Source: Kribbella catacumbae DSM 19601
GTDB lineage: Bacteria > Actinomycetota > Actinomycetes > Propionibacteriales > Kribbellaceae
Assembly: GCF_000372465.1 (NCBI RefSeq)
Contig: NZ_AQUZ01000004.1
Location: forward strand, 199,507-263,506
DNA: 64,000 nucleotides
Direction: 5' to 3'
The position numbers and the translations under genes were made by a program. This document shows, piece by piece, positions 7,187 to 16,393 of this stretch. Numbering within the stretch: position 1 is the first letter of the stretch; each line of letters opens with the position of its first letter. The notes under the pieces were generated by a model. That model did not search any database. It saw nothing but the letters and a program-made list of their open reading frames with translations, and was not told the DNA's origin.

Positions 7187-7195
7187 CCAAACACC

Positions 7196-9100
7196 TCAGA
7201 TGGCGCCGCTGATCGCCTGTTCGCGGAGTTCGGCCCGGTAGCGCTCCAGCGCGATCAGCTCGCCGAACATCCGGTTGTAGTCGTCCGCCCGATCGATCGG
7301 GTTGGTCCGCTGCAGCTTCGACTTCAGGTCGGCGATCCGGCGCAGGCAGGTGAGTTCCTGGAGCCGGGCCAGATGCGCCCGCGCATAGATCTCGTCAGGG
7401 TCGCGATCGAGCCGCACCGGGTCGACGGCGAGCGCGCTGACCACAGCCGCCGCCGGATCGATCCCCATCGCTTCCCGTACCGCGACGACCCACGCCTCTC
7501 CCGGCGCCGCGTGCACGGGCCCACCTGTCTTCTCCATCGCGCCCCGCACCGCCGCGAGCCAAGGATGCGTGAAGTCCTGGTCGTCCAGCTCGTCGAACGC
7601 GACCCCCATCAGATGCGGGTACTGCATCGCGATCTTCAGTACGTCCCACTCGATCACGAACCGCTGGTCCCGCGGCGACGGCAGGTCGACCCGGGGCGGC
7701 GGCGGAGCCTCACTCGTCGTCTGCACCGGCCCACGATCACGCACAACAGCCGGGGCCGGCGCAGGCCGGGAGGCAGCCCGATGTACTTCGGTCCGCACCT
7801 GGTCCACCTCCATCCCCAGATGCCCAGCGAGCTCGCGGGTGAACGCGTCCACCTTCGACCGATCCCGGATGCTCACCACGAGCCGCGCCGCATCCCGCAT
7901 CGCGTCGATCCGGGTGTCTGCCCGGTCCAGGTCGTACTTCGACAACACGTTGGACAGCACGAACCGGTACAGCGGGACCCGCCGCCCGATCAGCTCGCGC
8001 ACCGCCGCGTCGCCCTTCTGCAACCGCAGGTCGCACGGGTCGAGCCCATCCGGCTCCACGGCCACATACGTCTGCGACGCGAACGCCTGATCGCCTTCGA
8101 AGGCCTTCAACGCGGCCCGCTGCCCGGCGCTGTCGCCGTCGAAGGTGAAGATCACCTCGCCCCGGAACTGGTCATGATCCAGCAAGAGCTGCCGGAGTAC
8201 CCGCGAGTGGTCCTCACCGAACGACGTGCCGCAGGTGGCAACAGCAGTCTGTACTCCGGCCAGGTGGCAGGCCATCACATCCGTATAGCCCTCGACGACC
8301 ACGGCCTGCTTGCCCTTCGCGATCTCCCGGCGGGCCAGGTCCACGCCGTACAGGACCTTCGACTTCTTGTAGATCGGGGTCTCGCCGGTGTTGAGGTACT
8401 TCGCCTCGATCTTGTCGTCATCGAAGAGCCGCCGCGCCCCGAAGCCGATCACGTCGCCGCCGGCATCGCGGATCGGCCACATCAGCCGGCCGCGGAAGCG
8501 GTCGTAGAGTCCGCGCTGGCCGTCCGCGCACAAGCCGGAGGTGACCAGTTCGGTGTTGGTGAAGCCGCGGCCTCGCAGGTGCGCTACGAGCGCCTCACCG
8601 CCACGCGGCGCGAAGCCGACGCCGAACAGCGCCGCCGCGTCACGGTCGAAGCCGCGCTTGTCCAGGAACTGCCGCCCGAGCATCGCCTCCGGGGCGCCGA
8701 AGAGCTGCTCGGAGTAGTACTCCGCCGCCACCTTGTGCGCCTCGACGAGCCGCGGCCGCTGATTGCTCTGCGACCGCTGGACCGGCGTGCCCGATTCGTC
8801 GTACCGGAGCTGGATGCCGACCTTCGCGGCGAGCGTCTCGACGGCTTCGTGGAAGCTGATCTGATCGATCTTCTGGATGAAGTCGATGACGTCGCCGCCC
8901 TCTTGGCAGCCGAAGCAGTAGAAGAAGCCGCGCGCCGGGGTGACGTTGAACGACGGCGACTTCTCGTCATGGAACGGGCACAGTCCCTTGAGCGAGCCGC
9001 CGCCGGCGTTCTTCAGGGTCACGTAGGAGCCGACCACTTCATCGATCCGAGCACGCTCGCGCACCAGCGCGATGTCCTCTTCCTTGATCCTGCCGGCCAC
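7196..9100 (-). CDS. dnaG: DNA primase DnaG
   Basis: 634 residues, full length for bacterial primase, which makes RNA primers at the replication fork. The N-terminal CHC2 zinc finger is complete (C41PFH44 ... FYC62FGC65). The RNA polymerase core follows, with a Toprim fold showing VVVEGYTDVMACHLAG and FTFDGDSAGQRAA, whose Glu and DxD bind metal. The C-terminal helicase-binding region starts near residue 470 after a Pro-rich linker. Start is GTG 9100. In mycobacteria and Streptomyces dnaG lies close to dgt; here they are separated by about 7 kb. Confidence 0.98.
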   Translation of the reverse strand: MAGRIKEEDIALVRERARIDEVVGSYVTLKNAGGGSLKGLCPFHDEKSPSFNVTPARGFFYCFGCQEGGDVIDFIQKIDQISFHEAVETLAAKVGIQLRYDESGTPVQRSQSNQRPRLVEAHKVAAEYYSEQLFGAPEAMLGRQFLDKRGFDRDAAALFGVGFAPRGGEALVAHLRGRGFTNTELVTSGLCADGQRGLYDRFRGRLMWPIRDAGGDVIGFGARRLFDDDKIEAKYLNTGETPIYKKSKVLYGVDLARREIAKGKQAVVVEGYTDVMACHLAGVQTAVATCGTSFGEDHSRVLRQLLLDHDQFRGEVIFTFDGDSAGQRAALKAFEGDQAFASQTYVAVEPDGLDPCDLRLQKGDAAVRELIGRRVPLYRFVLSNVLSKYDLDRADTRIDAMRDAARLVVSIRDRSKVDAFTRELAGHLGMEVDQVRTEVHRAASRPAPAPAVVRDRGPVQTTSEAPPPPRVDLPSPRDQRFVIEWDVLKIAMQYPHLMGVAFDELDDQDFTHPWLAAVRGAMEKTGGPVHAAPGEAWVVAVREAMGIDPAAAVVSALAVDPVRLDRDPDEIYARAHLARLQELTCLRRIADLKSKLQRTNPIDRADDYNRMFGELIALERYRAELREQAISGAI

Positions 9101-9148
9101 GCGGTGAGTCTACGGTCCAGCACGCGACCGCAGTACAACGGACGCCGG

Positions 9149-10390
9149 CTAGACCTCCGGCAGCTCGATCGAGGAGTCCGCGAGGCGGGCCGGATCGACC
9201 TGCTTCTTGGTGCGGATCAGGTCCCGTACGCCGTCGATCGCGCCCCACGTGTTGACGTGCATGCCGGCCAGCACGTGGTTGTCGTCGGCCAGCCAGAAGG
9301 CCAGGTAGGCGCCCGATGCCGGGTCACCGCGCAGGACGACCTGGTACGACGTACCGCGCGGCACGTCACCGGCGTACTCCATGCCGAGGTCGTACTGGTC
9401 GGTGAAGAAGTACGGGATCGCGTCCTGCGACACGTCCTGCCCGATCATCGCCTTCGCCGCCGCGGCGCCGCTGTCCTTCGCGTTCTGCCAGTGCTCGACG
9501 CGGATCGAGTGGCCGAGCAGCGGGTGGTCCCAGCGGACCACGTCGCCGGCGGCGTACACGCCCGGTACTGAGGTCTGCAGGTCCGCGCCAGTGCGGATGC
9601 CGGAACCGTCCTCGCGGCTCGCGACGTCGATCCCCGCGGCCTCGGCGAGCTCGGTGTTGGGCTGGACTCCGACACCGACGACCACCAGGTCCGCGGGCAA
9701 CACGTCGCCACCGGAGACCCGTACGCCGGTCAGCTTGCCGTCACCCTCGAAGCCTTCGACGCCACTGTTGAACCGGAGGTCGACGCCGTGCTGACGGTGG
9801 AGGTCGGCATACAGCTCGCCGACCTGCTCGCCCATCACCGAAGCGAGGGCGGTGGACTGCGGCTCGACGACGGTGACCTCGCAGCCGCGTTCGCGGGCGG
9901 CCGAGGCAGCTTCCAGCCCGATCCAGCCGGCTCCGACGACGACCACGCGCGGCTTGGCGGCGTACGCGTCGGTCAGGGCTTGCGACTGCGCCGCAGTACG
10001 GAGGTAGTGGATGCCTTGCAGGTCACCACCCGGTACGTCGAGCTTGCGGACGCGGCTGCCGGTCGCGATGAGCAGCTTGTCGTAGCCGACCTCTGAGCCG
10101 TCGTCGAGTGTCACTGTGCTGGCCGCGGTGTCGATGGCGGTCGCCTTGGCGCCGAGCCGGAGTTCGATGTTGTTCTCGTCGTACCAGGCACGGTCGTGGA
10201 GCTGGGCGCTGACGGGCTCGTCCTTGCCGAGCAGCACGGCCTTCGACAGCGGCGGTCGCTCGTAAGGCAACTCGGTCTCTTCACCGATCAGGACGACTTG
10301 GCCGGTCCACCCTTCCTCCCGCAGGGTCTTGGCTGCCTGGGCTCCCGCCAGGCTCGCTCCGATGATGACAATGCGTTCCGAGTCAGTCAT
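9149..10390 (-). CDS. NAD(P)/FAD-dependent ferredoxin reductase
   Basis: 413 residues in the class of rhodocoxin/putidaredoxin-type reductases that pass electrons from NADH to small ferredoxins for cytochromes P450 or dioxygenases. Visible parts: N-terminal FAD Rossmann motif IVIIGASLAGAQAAKTLR, the YERPPLSK segment, a second dinucleotide fold RVVVVGAGWIGLEAAS, the VYAAGDVVRW motif, and a C-terminal reductase domain (FTDQYDLGMEYAGD). No ferredoxin or P450 is adjacent, so the redox partner is elsewhere. Start is ATG 10390. Confidence 0.92.
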   Translation of the reverse strand: MTDSERIVIIGASLAGAQAAKTLREEGWTGQVVLIGEETELPYERPPLSKAVLLGKDEPVSAQLHDRAWYDENNIELRLGAKATAIDTAASTVTLDDGSEVGYDKLLIATGSRVRKLDVPGGDLQGIHYLRTAAQSQALTDAYAAKPRVVVVGAGWIGLEAASAARERGCEVTVVEPQSTALASVMGEQVGELYADLHRQHGVDLRFNSGVEGFEGDGKLTGVRVSGGDVLPADLVVVGVGVQPNTELAEAAGIDVASREDGSGIRTGADLQTSVPGVYAAGDVVRWDHPLLGHSIRVEHWQNAKDSGAAAAKAMIGQDVSQDAIPYFFTDQYDLGMEYAGDVPRGTSYQVVLRGDPASGAYLAFWLADDNHVLAGMHVNTWGAIDGVRDLIRTKKQVDPARLADSSIELPEV

Positions 10391-10399
10391 GGAGTGAGG

Positions 10400-11245
10400 C
10401 TAATCCTTCAGGCTTCCCTGCGTCAGCCCTGTGCGCCAGTGGCGTTGCAGGACGACCATCAGGATCATCAGGGGAATCACCGACAGCAGAGCACCGCCGA
10501 CCGTGAGCTGGTACAGGATCGGCGCGCGGTCGGTGTAGCCGTGCCAGGAGGTCAGGCCGAGCGTGACCGGATAGAGCTTCTGATCGGACAGCATCACCAG
10601 GGGCAGGAAGAAGTTGTTCCAGATGCCGACGAACTGGAAGAGGAACACGGTGACCAGGGCAGGCGTCATCACCCGCAGCACGATCCGCCGGAAGATCGCC
10701 AACTCGCCGGCGCCGTCGATCCGCGCGGCCTCGAGCAGGCCGTCCGGCACCGCGGCGGTCGCGTAGATCCTGCACAGGTAGACCCCGAACGGACTCACCA
10801 TGCTCGGGATCAGTACCGCGGCGTACGAGTTGGTCAGACCGACTTTGTTGAACAGCAGGTACAGCGGCAGCGCAAGGGCGGTCGCCGGGATCAACACCCC
10901 GGCCAGCACGATGTTGAAGACCGTCTCACGCCCGGGGAACCGGAACTTGGCCAGGGCGTACCCCGCCGCCGACGAGAGCAAGGTGGCCGCCAGAGCACCT
11001 ACCCCGGCGTACAGCAGGCTGTTGGCGATCCAGCGGAGGTAGATGCCGTTGTCATAGCTAAGCACCATCCGCAGGTAGCGGATCGGATGCGGGTCGGCCA
11101 GCCAGAACCCGTTCGAGCCGAACAGCCCGGTGGTGTCCTTCGTCGCCGCCAGCACCAGCCAGTAGACCGGGATCAGGAAGTAGACGGCGGCCACCGCCAG
11201 CAGGGACGAGACGATGATCCGCCAGCGCAGCGGGGTGGAGGTCAC
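10400..11245 (-). CDS. Sugar ABC transporter permease (MalG type)
   Basis: 281 residues from GTG 11245, which overlaps the stop of the first permease (GTGA). Six hydrophobic segments are visible. The EAA loop that contacts the ATPase reads EAARIDGAGELAIFRRIVLR. It forms the inner-membrane channel with the upstream permease. No ATPase gene is present; in actinobacteria such carbohydrate importers commonly share one MsiK-type ATPase encoded elsewhere. Confidence 0.93.
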   Translation of the reverse strand: MTSTPLRWRIIVSSLLAVAAVYFLIPVYWLVLAATKDTTGLFGSNGFWLADPHPIRYLRMVLSYDNGIYLRWIANSLLYAGVGALAATLLSSAAGYALAKFRFPGRETVFNIVLAGVLIPATALALPLYLLFNKVGLTNSYAAVLIPSMVSPFGVYLCRIYATAAVPDGLLEAARIDGAGELAIFRRIVLRVMTPALVTVFLFQFVGIWNNFFLPLVMLSDQKLYPVTLGLTSWHGYTDRAPILYQLTVGGALLSVIPLMILMVVLQRHWRTGLTQGSLKD

Positions 11246-12129
11246 TCGTCCCCCTGCCGTCCGACCAGACGCAGGAAGCCGAACGAGAGCAGGCACGCCA
11301 CGAGCGCGAGCAGCACGGCCTCCGCGGCGGCCAGGTTGTAGCTGTTGTTGACGAACGCCTGGGTGTACGCGTTCAGGTTCGGGGTGTAGGTGTCGTTGAT
11401 GGCGACCGTCAGCGGCCGGAGTACCAACGGCTCGGAGAACAGTTGCAGCGTCCCGATGATCGAGAAGACGGTGGTCAGGACGATCGCGGGCCGCGCCATC
11501 GGCAGCTTGAGGTAGCGCGCCAACTGCCAGGCATTGGTGCCGTCGATGCGCGCCGCCTCGTAGAGCTCGATCGGAACCGCCTTCAACTGCGAGATGACGA
11601 TCAGCATGTTGTAGCCCGCGAACTGCCAGGTGACGATGTTCGCGATCGACCACAGCACGGTGCCGCTGGAGAGGAAGTCCACCTGTAGGCCGGCGCCGTC
11701 CAGCAGCCGGACGATCGGGCTGATCCCAGGCACGTAGAGGAAGCCCCACAGGATCGACGCTATCACCCCTGGCACCCCGTGCGGCAGGAAGAACGCCGAG
11801 CGGAAGAACGGCACCCAGCGGGCCGACGCCGATTCCAGCAGCAACGCCAGGACGACGGACAGCACGATCATCAACGGGACCTGCACGACGCCGAACAACA
11901 GCACCCGCAGCACGCTGCCGGTGAACTCGCTGTCGCGCAGGGCGGCGGAATAGTTGGCGAACCCGGCGAAGACCGACTTGTCACCGCCGAGGCCGAGCGG
12001 CCCGCTGCGCTCGACCTTCAGCAGGCTCTGGTAGATCGCATAACCGATCGGCGCCAGGAAGCAGCCCGCGAACAGCAGGCAGAACGGCCCGAGCAGTGCG
12101 AGGACGGCAAGGTTGCGGTGGCGCCTCAC
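11242..12129 (-). CDS. Sugar ABC transporter permease (MalF type)
   Basis: 295 residues from GTG 12129, coupled to the binding-protein gene by a GTGA overlap. An N-terminal cytoplasmic RRHR stretch is followed by six predicted membrane spans. The conserved loop is YEAARIDGTNAWQLARYLKL. With its partner it forms the translocation pore of a CUT1-type carbohydrate importer. Context beside a sialidase suggests a sialic-acid or glycan-derived substrate, which is an inference. Confidence 0.93.
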   Translation of the reverse strand: MRRHRNLAVLALLGPFCLLFAGCFLAPIGYAIYQSLLKVERSGPLGLGGDKSVFAGFANYSAALRDSEFTGSVLRVLLFGVVQVPLMIVLSVVLALLLESASARWVPFFRSAFFLPHGVPGVIASILWGFLYVPGISPIVRLLDGAGLQVDFLSSGTVLWSIANIVTWQFAGYNMLIVISQLKAVPIELYEAARIDGTNAWQLARYLKLPMARPAIVLTTVFSIIGTLQLFSEPLVLRPLTVAINDTYTPNLNAYTQAFVNNSYNLAAAEAVLLALVACLLSFGFLRLVGRQGDE

Positions 12130-13463
12130 CCGGTGGCCACCTTCAGCCCCTTGGCCTGCAGGTCAGCCACGGTCTGCCGCTGCACGGTTGCGATCGCATC
12201 GCCGAAGGAGGTCTTGTTCGCGATCGCGGCGGTGATCGCGTCACCGAGGTGGCGATAGGTGTCGCTGATGGTCGGGATCCACTTCCAGCTCTTGTCGATC
12301 AACTGGTCGGACTTGGCGAACACCTCGTTGTACTTCGCACCGCCGAAGAACGCGCTCGGCTTGTCCAGCGCCGAGCCGGTGAACGCGTCCTTGGCCGCCG
12401 GCCAGCCGTAGCCGCCCTGGATCAGCAGATCCACGCTGGCCTTGTCGGTGTTCAGCCAGATCGCGAACTCGAGTGCTTCCTTCGGATACTTGGAGCCGTT
12501 CAGTACCGCGGTGCTGGAGCCACCCCAGTTCGAGCTGGACGGCTTCGCCTTGTCCCACTGTGGCATCTGGGTGACCGCCCATTTGCCCGCGGTGTTCGCC
12601 GCGTTGCCGGTCAGGATCGCGTCACCCCACTGCGCGGCGACCCAGCACCCGATCTTGCCGCCCTGGACCTCGGAGAACCATCCGCTCTGCTGATCCGGCT
12701 CCGGCTTGACCAGGTCAGCACGGATCAGCCCTTCCCAGTAGGACGCCACCTTCCGCGTCTCGGGCGAGTCGATGGTGACTACCCAGTCGTCACCGCGTAC
12801 GTCGAACCACTTCGCACCGGCCTGCCAGGCCATCGCGCTGAACCAGCCGCCGCTGGTGGGCGGGAAGGAGCAGATGTACGACGTCGGGTCAGCCTTGCGG
12901 ATGGCCCGGGCGGCTGTCTCGAACTCGGCCCAGGTGGTCGGCGGCTGCACGCCCCACGCCTTGAAGCGATCCGTCCGGTAGTACATGCCCATCGGCCCGG
13001 ACGCTTGCGGTACGGCGTACACACCGGACCCGAAGCTGCCCTGCTGCCATTGCCAGTCGACGAACTTCCCGGCCTGGTCGTTGATCCCGTACTGCGTGAG
13101 GTCGACCAGGCCCTTCTCCAGCAGGAAGGCCGGGATCTGCTGGTACTCCACCTGGCCGAGGTCGGGTGGGTTGCCGGCCTTCAGCGCGGCGAACATCTTG
13201 GGGTAGGCACCCTTGGAGCCCGCGATCACCTTCTCCAGCTTCACCTGGACATCCGGGTTCTTGCTGTTCCACAGGTCGACGGCCTTGTCGATTCCCGGCA
13301 CCCAGGACCAGAACGCCAGGGTGATCTTCTCCCCCGGCTTTCGGCCGGCGGTTCCGGCCGCGCTGGGGCTGTCGTCCGACGAACAGCCGGCCAGCGCCAG
13401 GCCCGCGGCAGCGGCCGCGGCTCCGGTCAGCAAGGTACGGCGATTGATGGGGCCCGGTGACAT
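12126..13463 (-). CDS. Extracellular sugar-binding lipoprotein of ABC importer
   Basis: 445 residues. The N-terminus carries a twin-arginine-like RR (residues 8-9), a hydrophobic Ala-rich stretch and a lipobox LAGC with Cys27, so it should be exported and lipid-anchored. The mature part has the fold signatures of family-1 solute-binding proteins (ITLAFWSWVPGIDKAVDLWN, GMYYRTDRF, LEFAIWLNTDKA). It is the first gene of the importer operon, with a promoter and candidate operator just upstream that is shared with the sialidase gene. Confidence 0.93.
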   Translation of the reverse strand: MSPGPINRRTLLTGAAAAAAGLALAGCSSDDSPSAAGTAGRKPGEKITLAFWSWVPGIDKAVDLWNSKNPDVQVKLEKVIAGSKGAYPKMFAALKAGNPPDLGQVEYQQIPAFLLEKGLVDLTQYGINDQAGKFVDWQWQQGSFGSGVYAVPQASGPMGMYYRTDRFKAWGVQPPTTWAEFETAARAIRKADPTSYICSFPPTSGGWFSAMAWQAGAKWFDVRGDDWVVTIDSPETRKVASYWEGLIRADLVKPEPDQQSGWFSEVQGGKIGCWVAAQWGDAILTGNAANTAGKWAVTQMPQWDKAKPSSSNWGGSSTAVLNGSKYPKEALEFAIWLNTDKASVDLLIQGGYGWPAAKDAFTGSALDKPSAFFGGAKYNEVFAKSDQLIDKSWKWIPTISDTYRHLGDAITAAIANKTSFGDAIATVQRQTVADLQAKGLKVATG

Positions 13464-13497
13464 GACTTCTCCTCAGCAAACCGGCGGTGATGCAAGA

Positions 13498-13516
13498 CAT
13501 AGGACGTAGGATGTTC
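13498..13516 (-). promoter_or_regulatory. Candidate GntR operator, binding-protein promoter
   Basis: On the minus strand GAACATCCTACGTCCTATG lies just downstream of the -10 element of the importer promoter. It matches the site at 14375-14393 before the sialidase at 15 of 19 positions. The same position relative to both promoters suggests repression by the FadR/GntR regulator encoded between them. Confidence 0.6.
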
Positions 13517-13520
13517 ACGG

Positions 13521-13550
13521 ACGGTAGGACACCGAGCCGCAGCCGGTCAA
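13521..13550 (-). promoter_or_regulatory. Candidate promoter of the importer operon
   Basis: TTGACC (13550-13545) and TACCGT (13526-13521) are separated by 18 bp on the minus strand. The predicted start lies in the candidate operator and about 50 nt before the ATG at 13463. Confidence 0.5.
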
Positions 13551-13599
13551 GAGCTGGTGCGGTGTAGATTGCCGCGCAATGGCCGGCACAGGAGGCAGG

Positions 13600-14280
13600 A
13601 TGCGGATGCGCCCGGGCGCTGCCCTGGAGGAACGGATCATCGAGCTGATCCACGAACGCGGCCTCGCGCCCGGCGCGGCGATGCCGACCGAACCGCAACT
13701 GATGGACCTGCTCGGCGCCAGCCGCAACAGCGTCCGGGAGTCGATCCGCGCACTCCAGGCGCTCGGCATCGTCGACATCCGGCACGGCTACGGCACCTTC
13801 GTCGGACAGACCTCACTGACTGGGCTGACCACCTCGCTCGCGTTCCGGGTCCGCTCCAGGGCCGGCCACGGCGTCCGCGCGATCCACGACCTGGTCGAGG
13901 TCCGCGAACTGCTCGAGACCGGGCTGATCGGCGAGGTGGCCAAGGCGCGGACCAGCGAGGGAAGGCTTTCCGCGCTGGACGCGCTGGTGACGGCGATGGC
14001 CCACGACCCGGGTGCGGACCGGGCCTTCCACGCACTGCTGTACGAGAACTGCGGGAACGAGCTCGTCCTGCAGTTGATCGGCCTTTTCTGGGACACGTAC
14101 CACGACGTGGAGCACATCCTGGGCGAGCCGGCCGACCGGACCGACGACATCATCGCCAACCACCGCCGGATCGTCAGCGCCGTGCGCGACCGCGACGCCG
14201 AGGCGGCCCGCGACGCGATGCGGCTGCACTTCTCCGACATCCGGACCCGGATCGCCCGCGCCGAGTCCGAAGCTTCCTGA
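13600..14280 (+). CDS. FadR-subfamily GntR transcriptional regulator
   Basis: 226 residues from ATG 13600, chosen because AGGAGG lies five bases before it; ATG 13579 is an in-frame alternative that could be used by a leaderless transcript. The winged HTH shows AMPTEPQLMDLLGASRNSVR, ESIRALQALGIVDIRHGYGT. The C-terminal FCD domain binds the effector (HDLVEVRELLETGLIGEVAK, then AFHALLYENCGNE and a late HRRIVSAV). It sits between the importer operon and the sialidase and is probably their repressor, released by a sialidase product. Confidence 0.92.
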   Translation: MRMRPGAALEERIIELIHERGLAPGAAMPTEPQLMDLLGASRNSVRESIRALQALGIVDIRHGYGTFVGQTSLTGLTTSLAFRVRSRAGHGVRAIHDLVEVRELLETGLIGEVAKARTSEGRLSALDALVTAMAHDPGADRAFHALLYENCGNELVLQLIGLFWDTYHDVEHILGEPADRTDDIIANHRRIVSAVRDRDAEAARDAMRLHFSDIRTRIARAESEAS

Positions 14281-14323
14281 CCCGAGCTTCCTGACCCGAG
14301 CCTCCTGACAGGGCTTCCTGACA
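14268..14323. repeat. 14-bp tandem repeat across the regulator stop codon
   Basis: Four degenerate copies of ccgagcttcctgac follow each other, the first containing the TGA of the regulator. The later copies are non-coding and carry further in-phase stops. This is a small slippage repeat with no obvious role. Confidence 0.75.
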
Positions 14324-14339
14324 GGCCCGCCGCGACCTC

Positions 14340-14368
14340 TTGCCGGACCGCGGGTAAATCACTATGTT
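14340..14368 (+). promoter_or_regulatory. Candidate sialidase promoter
   Basis: TTGCCG at 14340-14345 and TATGTT at 14363-14368 are spaced by 17 bp. The predicted transcription start falls at about 14375, inside the candidate operator. Confidence 0.55.
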
Positions 14369-14374
14369 TTCGCA

Positions 14375-14393
14375 GGACATCCCATGTCCTACG
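14375..14393 (+). promoter_or_regulatory. Candidate GntR operator, sialidase promoter
   Basis: GGACATCCCATGTCCTACG contains the perfect dyad AGGACAT-CCC-ATGTCCT (14374-14390) and is the counterpart of the site at 13498-13516. It ends 19 nt before the sialidase ATG and directly follows the -10 box, so bound protein would block initiation. Confidence 0.65.
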
Positions 14394-14412
14394 CTTCGGC
14401 AGGGAGTGAGCT

Positions 14413-16350
14413 ATGGTCCTCCGCCTCTTTCGAACCACCTCCACACGTCCGCTGACCACCGCACTGATCGCCACCGGCGCACTGGTCGCGACACTGGCCG
14501 GCAGCCCCCCGGCGACCGCCCGGCCGGCCTCTGCGCCACCTGACGCCCCGCAGTCCGCAGTACCGGCGGCCCAGCCGTTCGTCGAGGACAACGTGTTGTT
14601 CCAGCAGAAGACCGACGGGTATGCGTGCTTCCGGATTCCAGCCATCGTGCGCGCCGCCAACGGCACGGTGCTGGCGTTCGCCGAGGGGCGGGTCGCCGAC
14701 TGTGGTGACGACGGCGACATCGATCTCGTACTCCGGCGGTCGTCCGACGGCGGCAAGACCTGGGGCCCACTCCAGGTCGTTTCCGAAGGCAACGGCACCA
14801 CCCACGGCAACCCGGTCCCCATCGTCGACCAGTCGACCGGGCGGATCGTTGTCGTCAGCACCCACAACGGCTCCGCGCCGTGCCCGAACGGCTGCGACCG
14901 CGACCCGTACGTCCAGACCAGCGACGACAACGGCGCCACCTGGACGCCGGCGCGGGAACTGACCGATGCCAAGCTGCCGTCCTGGAACTTCTGGTACGCG
15001 ACCGGTCCGATGCACGGCATCCAACTGCAGCGCGGCAATCACGCCGGACGGATGATCGTCGGCGCGAACTTCGAGACGTACGACGGGGTCGGCAAGCACA
15101 TCTACGGCACCCACCTGCTCTACAGCGACGACTCCGGCCAGACTTGGCACATCGGCGCGACCACCTCCCGCGACGACGGCACCGTGATCGCGCAGGAGGT
15201 CACCGTGGTCGAGCTGACCGACGGGAGGATCTACGCGCTCGCCCGTGAACGCGGTACAGACCGGGGCAGCCGGGCCGAGGCGATCAGCAGCGACGGTGGA
15301 GCGACGTTCGATGCACCCTTCAAGACGCTGCCCGCGCTGGTGATGCCCGACGTACAGGGCTCGTTGCTGCGATTCAGCGCGCGGGACGACGGTGATCGGC
15401 GCAACCGCATCCTGTTCTCCGCGCCGGCTCATGCAGCTGCTCGCGAGGTGATGACCGTGCGGTCCTCGTACAACGAGGCTCGCACGTGGGGTACATGGCA
15501 GCAGGGCAAGGTCTTCTGGTGGGGACCGACTGCCTACTCGGACCTCGTCCGTCTGGAAGGTGACGAGGCCGGGTTGCTCTACGAGGCGGGCGTGGCGACG
15601 CCGTACGAGACCATCCGGTACGCACGGTTCAACGAGGCCTACCTCAGTACGCCGAACGGGACGCCACCCGGGATTCCGGGACCGCCCGCGCCGGGACCGC
15701 GGACCACCGATGCGAGCCCGGGCCACACCCCGGCGTACGTGCGAGGCGGCGCGATCGTTGCTCCGGGCAAATTCGGCAACGGGATCGCGCTGGACGGGGT
15801 GGACGATCGCGTCGAGGTGCCGTTCGACCGGTCCATCGATGTCGGCGCGGACGACTTCACCATGATGGCGTGGATCAGGTACGGCGCGATCACCGGAACG
15901 CACTCGATCCTCTGGGCCTACCGGACCGGATCAGGGACGACACCGCAGGTCTGGCTGCGAGCGGAACCGGGAAGCCAGCGGATCAGGGCGCTGATGGCGG
16001 TCGACCGCTTCAACGTCACCGTGCAGTCGAGCTCGGCCTACAACGACGACCAGTGGCATCACGTCGTCCTGCAGCGCGTTGGCGGGTCGCTCAGGCTCCT
16101 CGTCGACGGCGTCGAGGTCGGCTCCGCTGTCGCACCGCCGGGATCGGTGACGGCGGGCAAGGAGTTCGGTGTCCAGGGCATCCACGTCGGTCAGCGGGTG
16201 GACGGCGTGAACCGCTTCCACGGGACGCTGGACGACGTCCGGGTCTACCGCCGCGCCCTCTCCCCGGCCGAACTCACCCAGATCCGCCTTACGAACAAGC
16301 CGATCCGGGAACAGCTCGGCCTCCACCTCCCCTTCGAGTCCATCCACTGA
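14413..16350 (+). CDS. Secreted exo-alpha-sialidase with C-terminal LamG-like domain
   Basis: 645 residues, GH33-type sialidase that releases terminal sialic acids. A signal peptide ends near residue 40. The FRIP motif at residues 73-76 supplies the first catalytic-site arginine, and four Asp-boxes are visible (SSDGGKTW, SDDNGATW, SDDSGQTW, SSDGGATF), which mark the six-bladed propeller. From about residue 445 a concanavalin/LamG-like module begins (GNGIALDGVDDRVEVPF, DDVRVYRRALSPAEL), probably for carbohydrate binding. The start follows AGGGAG by six bases. It is likely co-regulated with the importer at 10400-13463. Confidence 0.93.
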   Translation: MVLRLFRTTSTRPLTTALIATGALVATLAGSPPATARPASAPPDAPQSAVPAAQPFVEDNVLFQQKTDGYACFRIPAIVRAANGTVLAFAEGRVADCGDDGDIDLVLRRSSDGGKTWGPLQVVSEGNGTTHGNPVPIVDQSTGRIVVVSTHNGSAPCPNGCDRDPYVQTSDDNGATWTPARELTDAKLPSWNFWYATGPMHGIQLQRGNHAGRMIVGANFETYDGVGKHIYGTHLLYSDDSGQTWHIGATTSRDDGTVIAQEVTVVELTDGRIYALARERGTDRGSRAEAISSDGGATFDAPFKTLPALVMPDVQGSLLRFSARDDGDRRNRILFSAPAHAAAREVMTVRSSYNEARTWGTWQQGKVFWWGPTAYSDLVRLEGDEAGLLYEAGVATPYETIRYARFNEAYLSTPNGTPPGIPGPPAPGPRTTDASPGHTPAYVRGGAIVAPGKFGNGIALDGVDDRVEVPFDRSIDVGADDFTMMAWIRYGAITGTHSILWAYRTGSGTTPQVWLRAEPGSQRIRALMAVDRFNVTVQSSSAYNDDQWHHVVLQRVGGSLRLLVDGVEVGSAVAPPGSVTAGKEFGVQGIHVGQRVDGVNRFHGTLDDVRVYRRALSPAELTQIRLTNKPIREQLGLHLPFESIH

Positions 16351-16357
16351 CCCGTTG

Positions 16358-16393
16358 CCTCCGAAGAACCTCAGCCCTGAGGTTCTTCGGAGG
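16358..16393. terminator. Bidirectional hairpin terminator
   Basis: A perfect 17-bp inverted repeat (cctccgaagaacctcag / ctgaggttcttcggagg) with a two-base loop fills the gap between the convergent sialidase and dgt genes and abuts the dgt stop. There is no U-tract, but the stem is long and symmetric. Confidence 0.8.

Noticed and set aside
7373..9571. Open frame of 732 codons opposite dnaG
   Set aside because: It is antisense to a fully conserved dnaG, with Arg/His/Val-rich composition typical of third-position GC shadows.
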